Shown: positions 22,987 to 27,261 of the stretch, in pieces
Position numbering within the stretch: the first letter of the stretch is position 1
Layout: each line of letters opens with the position of its first letter
Source: an uncultured Fidelibacterota bacterium
GTDB lineage: Bacteria > Fidelibacterota > Marinisomatia > Marinisomatales > UBA8229
DNA: 27,261 bases
NCBI GenBank assembly: GCA_913054425.1
Contig: CAJXJG010000004.1
Location: forward strand, 1 to 27,261
Direction: 5' to 3'
Translations under genes and position numbers: made by a program
Notes under the pieces: generated by a model
What the model saw: only the letters and a program-made list of their open reading frames with translations
What the model was told of the DNA's origin: nothing
Databases searched by the model: none

Positions 22987-25803
22987 TTGACTAAAACTAA
23001 AATACTCATTAGGGGAGCTCGACAGCATAACCTAAAAAACATTAACCTGGAAATTCCCAGAGATAAATTAGTTGTAATTACGGGTTTATCAGGGTCCGGA
23101 AAATCTTCTCTGGCTTTTGACACTATTTATGCTGAAGGACAAAGAAGATATGTGGAATCTCTCTCCTCCTATGCCAGGCAATTTGTCGGATTAATGGAAA
23201 AGCCGGATGTTGATTATATTGAAGGTCTTTCTCCTGCGATATCAATTGAACAAAAAATGACAGCGAGAAATCCAAGGTCTACGGTGGGAACGGTGACAGA
23301 AATACATGATTACCTTCGCCTCCTTTTTGCTCACATTGGACGACCTCATTGTTGGAAGTGTGACCGCCCAATCCAGCGCCAGACAGTACAGCAAATTGTA
23401 GATACTGTGAAAAAATTCAGTAAGAGTTCTCAAATTTATATCTTAGCACCCGTTGTACGAGGTCGCAAAGGAGAACATAGGGGCGTCCTGAACGGCATAA
23501 AAAAAGAAGGGTTTATTAGAGTAAGAATCAAGGGTAAGATTTACTCGATTGAAGAAAACATTCATCTTGAGAAACAAAAGAAACATACAATAGAGGTAGT
23601 AGTAGATCGGCTGGTTTTGGATGGAAACTTTATGGAGCGCTTAACAGAGTCAGTAGAACTAGCCTTGAAAATTGGTTCTGGTTTGCTTATTATACATAAA
23701 GTTTCGGATAAAGATTATTTGTTCAGTGAGCATTTTGCTTGTCCCCATTGTGAAGTTTCATTGGAAGAAATAACGCCCAGAATGTTTTCGTTTAACTCTC
23801 CCTATGGAGCCTGTCCGCAATGTGACGGGATAGGCTCCCATATGGAGGTGTATCCGGAATTAGTGGTTCCAGACAAAAAGAAATCACTTATTCAAGGGGC
23901 AATTGTACCCCTTGGGGAACAGCCCCGGGGAAATTGGTATAGCAGTATATTGAAAAGCCTTTCAAAGTATTATGGCTTTGATTTTACGACGCCATGGTTC
24001 AGATTAAGTTCTGAAAACAGGAGAATTCTTCTTTATGGCACAGGAAAAACAAAATTAAACATGTTTTATTCTTCCAAGCGCTGGAAAGGAACATATACTG
24101 GAGGGTGGGAAGGAGTGATACCCAACCTGATGCGAAGGTATAAGCAGACAAAATCCCCAGGCATTCGTGAATGGATAGAACAGTTTATGAGCATGCGTCC
24201 TTGTTCTGAATGTCAGGGTTCAAGATTGAAAAAAGAAAGTTTAGCGGTTGTGATTGGAGGAAAAAATCTTGGAGATTTTTCCCGAATGTCCATAAAGAAT
24301 TTTTTAATTTTTATTACTGGTCTTAAACTATCAAAAACAGAGTATTTAATCGCTTCTCAGATTTTAAAAGAGTTAAAGGAACGCCTGAAATTTTTAGTAA
24401 ATGTAGGTTTGGATTATTTGACATTAGATCGTTCCGCCACATCTTTATCAGGGGGCGAAGGACAACGTATACGCTTGGCAACGCAGATTGGATCTCAGCT
24501 TATGGGAGTATTATACATTCTTGATGAACCTTCTATAGGTCTTCATCCCAGAGATAATACACGACTTATGAATACATTAAAGAAACTTCGCGATTTAGGG
24601 AACTCGATTTTAGTTGTTGAACATGATAGAGAAACGATAGAAACGGCAGATCATGTAATTGATTTAGGGCCCGGGGCTGGAATACAGGGAGGGGAAATTG
24701 TTTTTTCCGGGACACCAAAACAATTAGCTCAGTGTAAAAAATCTATCACCGGAAAGTATCTTTCAGGTGTAAAAGAAATACGGGTTCCTGTTAAGCGCCG
24801 TAGAGGGCACAAAGAATCATTAAAATTGATAGGAGCTCGTGGAAATAATTTAAAAGAAATAGACATTGAGTTCCCTCTTGGAAGATTTATTCTTGTCACG
24901 GGAGTTTCGGGAAGCGGGAAGAGTACTCTTGTAAATGAAACTCTTTATCCAATATTAGCCCGGGATATTCATGGAGCGAGGAAATATCCGCTTTCATTTG
25001 GTTCGATTGAGGGATTGAAGTATGTGGAAAAGGCAGTGGAAATTAATCAAAAACCCATTGGCAGAACTCCACGCTCAAACCCCGCCACCTATACGGGGGT
25101 TTTCACCTATATTCGTGACCTTTTTGCTCAACTACCTGAATCCAAGATCCGAGGATATAAGTCAGGTCGCTTTTCTTTTAACATTAAAGGAGGAAGATGT
25201 GAGGTGTGTAGAGGAAATGGAATTATTAAAATAGAAATGAATTTTATGCCTGATGTATATGTGGTTTGTGAAGTATGTAAGGGGAAAAGATATAATCGTG
25301 AAACACAGGAGGTAAAGTATAAGGGGAAAACAATAGCGGATGTTCTGTCTATGTCTGTTGAAAAAGCATTAATATTTTTTGAAAACATTCCTTCAATAAA
25401 GAAAAAACTTATCACTTTAAATGAAGTTGGCCTAGGTTATATTTGTTTAGGGCAGCAAGCAACCACCTTATCTGGCGGAGAAGCACAAAGGGTTAAACTT
25501 TCTGCGGAATTATCCAGGGCCAGTAATGATAGAACACTTTATATTCTTGATGAGCCAACAACCGGATTGCATTTTGAGGATATCCGGATGCTTCTTTCTG
25601 TGCTTCAAAAGCTAGTTGATCGAGGGAATACAGTGATTGTAATTGAACACAATCTTGACGTAATTAAATCTGCGGATTGGATTATTGACCTTGGCCCTGA
25701 GGGAGGTGACGAAGGGGGAAACCTAATATTTTCAGGTACACCGGAAGATTTAATCCATAATTCTCATTCATATACCGGGAAGTTTTTACGGAAATTTTTT
25801 TAA
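22987..25803 (+). CDS. uvrA: Excinuclease ABC subunit A
   Basis: Damage-recognition ATPase of nucleotide excision repair, 938 residues, full length. Two ABC modules are visible: Walker A GLSGSGKSSLAF near the start and GVSGSGKSTLVN in the second half; signatures SLSGGEGQRIRLATQIG and TLSGGEAQRVKLSAEL; Walker B YILDEPSIGLHPRDN and YILDEPTTGLHFEDI. Zinc modules are CPHC...CPQC (about 253-280) and CEVCRGNG...CEVC. ATG codons are absent at the start: TTG 22987 begins TKTKILIRGARQHNLKNINL, the family's normal opening. AAGGA (22971-22975) is 11 bases upstream. A three-codon frame ATG AAA ACT TGA (22979-22990) overlaps this TTG. Confidence 0.97.
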   Translation: MTKTKILIRGARQHNLKNINLEIPRDKLVVITGLSGSGKSSLAFDTIYAEGQRRYVESLSSYARQFVGLMEKPDVDYIEGLSPAISIEQKMTARNPRSTVGTVTEIHDYLRLLFAHIGRPHCWKCDRPIQRQTVQQIVDTVKKFSKSSQIYILAPVVRGRKGEHRGVLNGIKKEGFIRVRIKGKIYSIEENIHLEKQKKHTIEVVVDRLVLDGNFMERLTESVELALKIGSGLLIIHKVSDKDYLFSEHFACPHCEVSLEEITPRMFSFNSPYGACPQCDGIGSHMEVYPELVVPDKKKSLIQGAIVPLGEQPRGNWYSSILKSLSKYYGFDFTTPWFRLSSENRRILLYGTGKTKLNMFYSSKRWKGTYTGGWEGVIPNLMRRYKQTKSPGIREWIEQFMSMRPCSECQGSRLKKESLAVVIGGKNLGDFSRMSIKNFLIFITGLKLSKTEYLIASQILKELKERLKFLVNVGLDYLTLDRSATSLSGGEGQRIRLATQIGSQLMGVLYILDEPSIGLHPRDNTRLMNTLKKLRDLGNSILVVEHDRETIETADHVIDLGPGAGIQGGEIVFSGTPKQLAQCKKSITGKYLSGVKEIRVPVKRRRGHKESLKLIGARGNNLKEIDIEFPLGRFILVTGVSGSGKSTLVNETLYPILARDIHGARKYPLSFGSIEGLKYVEKAVEINQKPIGRTPRSNPATYTGVFTYIRDLFAQLPESKIRGYKSGRFSFNIKGGRCEVCRGNGIIKIEMNFMPDVYVVCEVCKGKRYNRETQEVKYKGKTIADVLSMSVEKALIFFENIPSIKKKLITLNEVGLGYICLGQQATTLSGGEAQRVKLSAELSRASNDRTLYILDEPTTGLHFEDIRMLLSVLQKLVDRGNTVIVIEHNLDVIKSADWIIDLGPEGGDEGGNLIFSGTPEDLIHNSHSYTGKFLRKFF

Positions 25804-25938
25804 GCCAGTTAAGTGTTGAGAGAATTTAGTAATAATTTTCAAAGCGACAATAATCTAGCCCATCCTTGTAAAACCCTTAATTTCATTCTTAACTTCTAAA
25901 CTGTAATAATACTTTTTTAATGTGATTTTACTATAAAA

Positions 25939-26961
25939 ATGACGGAAATACATATAACCAACCCTATCCCTATTAAAGAAGATCTAGTGATAGAGAAATC
26001 TCTTCGTCCTTCTCTTTTTGATGATTTTATTGGACAAAAAGACATAGTAAGTAATTTAAAACTTTATATCGAAGCAGCGAACCAGCGTAATGAGTCTTTG
26101 GATCATGTTCTAATTTTTGGTCCCCCGGGGTTAGGAAAAACTACGCTGGCAAATATTATCGCAAAGGAGATGAATGTAAATATTAAACCTACTTCAGGAC
26201 CAGTCCTTGAACGTGCAGGCGACTTGGCGGGAATGCTCACAAACTTACAAAGCAGAGATGTTTTTTTTATTGATGAGATTCATAGAATAAACAGTATTGT
26301 GGAAGAATATCTTTATTCTGCAATGGAAGATTATTCTATAGATATAATGATTGATAAAGGTCCCAGTGCTAGGAGCGTCCAGCTGAGTATTGAACCCTTT
26401 ACTTTGATTGGGGCAACAACTCGGCTGGGAAATCTGACGTCTCCCCTAAGAGATCGTTTTGGGGTGGTTTTAAGAGTAGATTACTATAATTCACAGGATC
26501 TTTTCCACATCATTAGACGTTCGGCAGAGATTTTGAGTGTAGAGATAAGCAACAATGCTGCAATGGAAATTGCAAGGCGTTCTCGTGGAACTCCCCGGGT
26601 TGTAAATCGTATTTTAAATCGAACAAGGGATTATGCAGAAGTAAAAGCAGACGGGAAAATAACAAAAGAGGTTGCAAAAGCATCCCTTGAAATTTTGGGG
26701 ATTGATAAAAACGGTTTAGATGATATGGACAGAAGAATTTTATCAACGATTGTAGATAAATTCAATGGTGGCCCAGTTGGGGTTGGTTCTCTTGCTGTGG
26801 CTATTTGTGAGGATGTTTCCACAGTGGCTGATGTATACGAACCGTTTTTAATAAAAGAAGGCTTTATTCAACGTACATCCAGGGGCCGAGTTGCGCAAGA
26901 GCGAGCATTCAGGCTGCTGGGACGAACACCAAAAACACAACAGGGAATATTTAATGATTAA
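25939..26961 (+). CDS. ruvB: Holliday junction branch migration DNA helicase RuvB
   Basis: AAA+ motor that, with RuvA, drives Holliday junction migration; 340 residues, normal length. Walker A GPPGLGKTT (61-69), sensor segment PTSGPVLERAGDLAGMLTNL, Walker B FFIDEIHR (109-116), IGATTRLGNLTSPLRDRFG with the arginine finger region, and the C-terminal winged helix with EPFLIKEGFIQRTSRGRVAQ. ATG 25939 lacks a strong ribosome site. ruvA is not adjacent. Instead uvrA lies 135 bp upstream. Overlaps queA by 8 bp. Confidence 0.97.
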   Translation: MTEIHITNPIPIKEDLVIEKSLRPSLFDDFIGQKDIVSNLKLYIEAANQRNESLDHVLIFGPPGLGKTTLANIIAKEMNVNIKPTSGPVLERAGDLAGMLTNLQSRDVFFIDEIHRINSIVEEYLYSAMEDYSIDIMIDKGPSARSVQLSIEPFTLIGATTRLGNLTSPLRDRFGVVLRVDYYNSQDLFHIIRRSAEILSVEISNNAAMEIARRSRGTPRVVNRILNRTRDYAEVKADGKITKEVAKASLEILGIDKNGLDDMDRRILSTIVDKFNGGPVGVGSLAVAICEDVSTVADVYEPFLIKEGFIQRTSRGRVAQERAFRLLGRTPKTQQGIFND

Positions 26962-27261
26962 TAAAAAAGTAAAATATAAATTAGCAGAATTTGAATTTCC
27001 ACTTCCGAAAAAATATATTTCTCAACATCCATCTCCAAGACGCGATCATGCCAAGTTAATGGTTCTTCATAAAGATACAGAAAAAATAGAGCATCGTAAG
27101 ATATTTAATATATCTGATTATATGAGAAAAAACGATCTGATTTTGTTTAACAACACAAAAGTATATCCTGCGAGGCTCTTTGCTATTAAAGATCATACAG
27201 ATGCAACAGTTGAAGTTTTTCTTCTCAGAGAACTGGAAAATAATCTTTGGGAAGCGATGGT
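26954..27261 (+). CDS. queA: S-adenosylmethionine:tRNA ribosyltransferase-isomerase QueA (3' end cut off)
   Basis: Enzyme of queuosine synthesis that transfers and isomerises the ribosyl group of SAM onto preQ1 in tRNA. About 102 codons are visible before the window ends, out of about 340. Translation from ATG 26954 gives EFEFPLPKKYISQHPSPRRD, then LMVLHKDTEKIEHRKIFNI, DLILFNNTKVYPARLF and VEVFLLRELENNLWEAMV, all standard for the QueA N-terminus. It starts inside the end of ruvB; the ruvB-queA pairing is widespread. Confidence 0.95.
   Translation, partial: MINKKVKYKLAEFEFPLPKKYISQHPSPRRDHAKLMVLHKDTEKIEHRKIFNISDYMRKNDLILFNNTKVYPARLFAIKDHTDATVEVFLLRELENNLWEAM

Overview
The window is an AT-rich stretch of chromosome from a Gram-negative bacterium. 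It encodes lipid A synthesis (lpxB, lpxK), a TonB/ExbB/ExbD system, lipoprotein signals and a succinate dehydrogenase. Gene content, frequent TTG/GTG starts, Shine-Dalgarno sites of uneven strength, and a DppC-type permease with a large periplasmic insert point to the Bacteroidota/Chlorobiota/Fibrobacterota neighbourhood. Marinimicrobia (SAR406) is one plausible guess, but no marker here settles the phylum. I saw no tRNA, rRNA, CRISPR array, insertion sequence or phage gene. This is mostly housekeeping chromosome, not an island.

Left part (1-4183): the end of a peptide-type ABC transporter (dppB-like, cut by the window edge, then dppC-like), followed by a plant-type glutamate-cysteine ligase. 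Next come two decayed genes that the intact ORFs hide. One is a peptidase C26-type gamma-glutamyl hydrolase (3011-3369, +). The other is a gamma-glutamyltransferase (3366-3916, -). Each keeps recognisable N- and C-terminal ends but has lost its centre, including the catalytic part. Three neighbouring genes for gamma-glutamyl chemistry, two of them broken, is the most distinctive observation in the window.

Respiration and envelope energy (4184-11875): a DUF2231 membrane protein precedes an sdhC-sdhA-sdhB operon. The membrane subunit resembles the mycobacterial Sdh1 type and carries a Cys/His cluster. Convergent to it is an ExbB-ExbD-ExbD-TonB operon, preceded by a CtpA-type S41 protease. A perfect 13-bp inverted repeat lies in the divergent region between this protease and an exported FG-GAP/VCBS-like protein of unknown role (12067-13935).

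Lipid A region (14007-17876, - strand): a Gfo/Idh oxidoreductase, lpxB, a DUF374 acyltransferase and lpxK, tightly packed. They probably act together on the lipid A disaccharide. The oxidoreductase may be a GnnA-like enzyme that prepares a 3-amino sugar.

Right part (18025-27261): a small membrane protein with an acidic tyrosine-rich tail, an enoyl-ACP-reductase-like SDR, an M3 metallopeptidase lipoprotein, a TPR lipoprotein, a YqgE/AlgH protein, then uvrA, ruvB and the start of queA (ruvB-queA overlap by 8 bp). I found no clear new defence or mobile system. The points worth following are the twin pseudogenes, the SDH membrane subunit with its DUF2231 neighbour, the Gfo/Idh-lpxB link, the inverted repeat and two uncharacterised envelope proteins.
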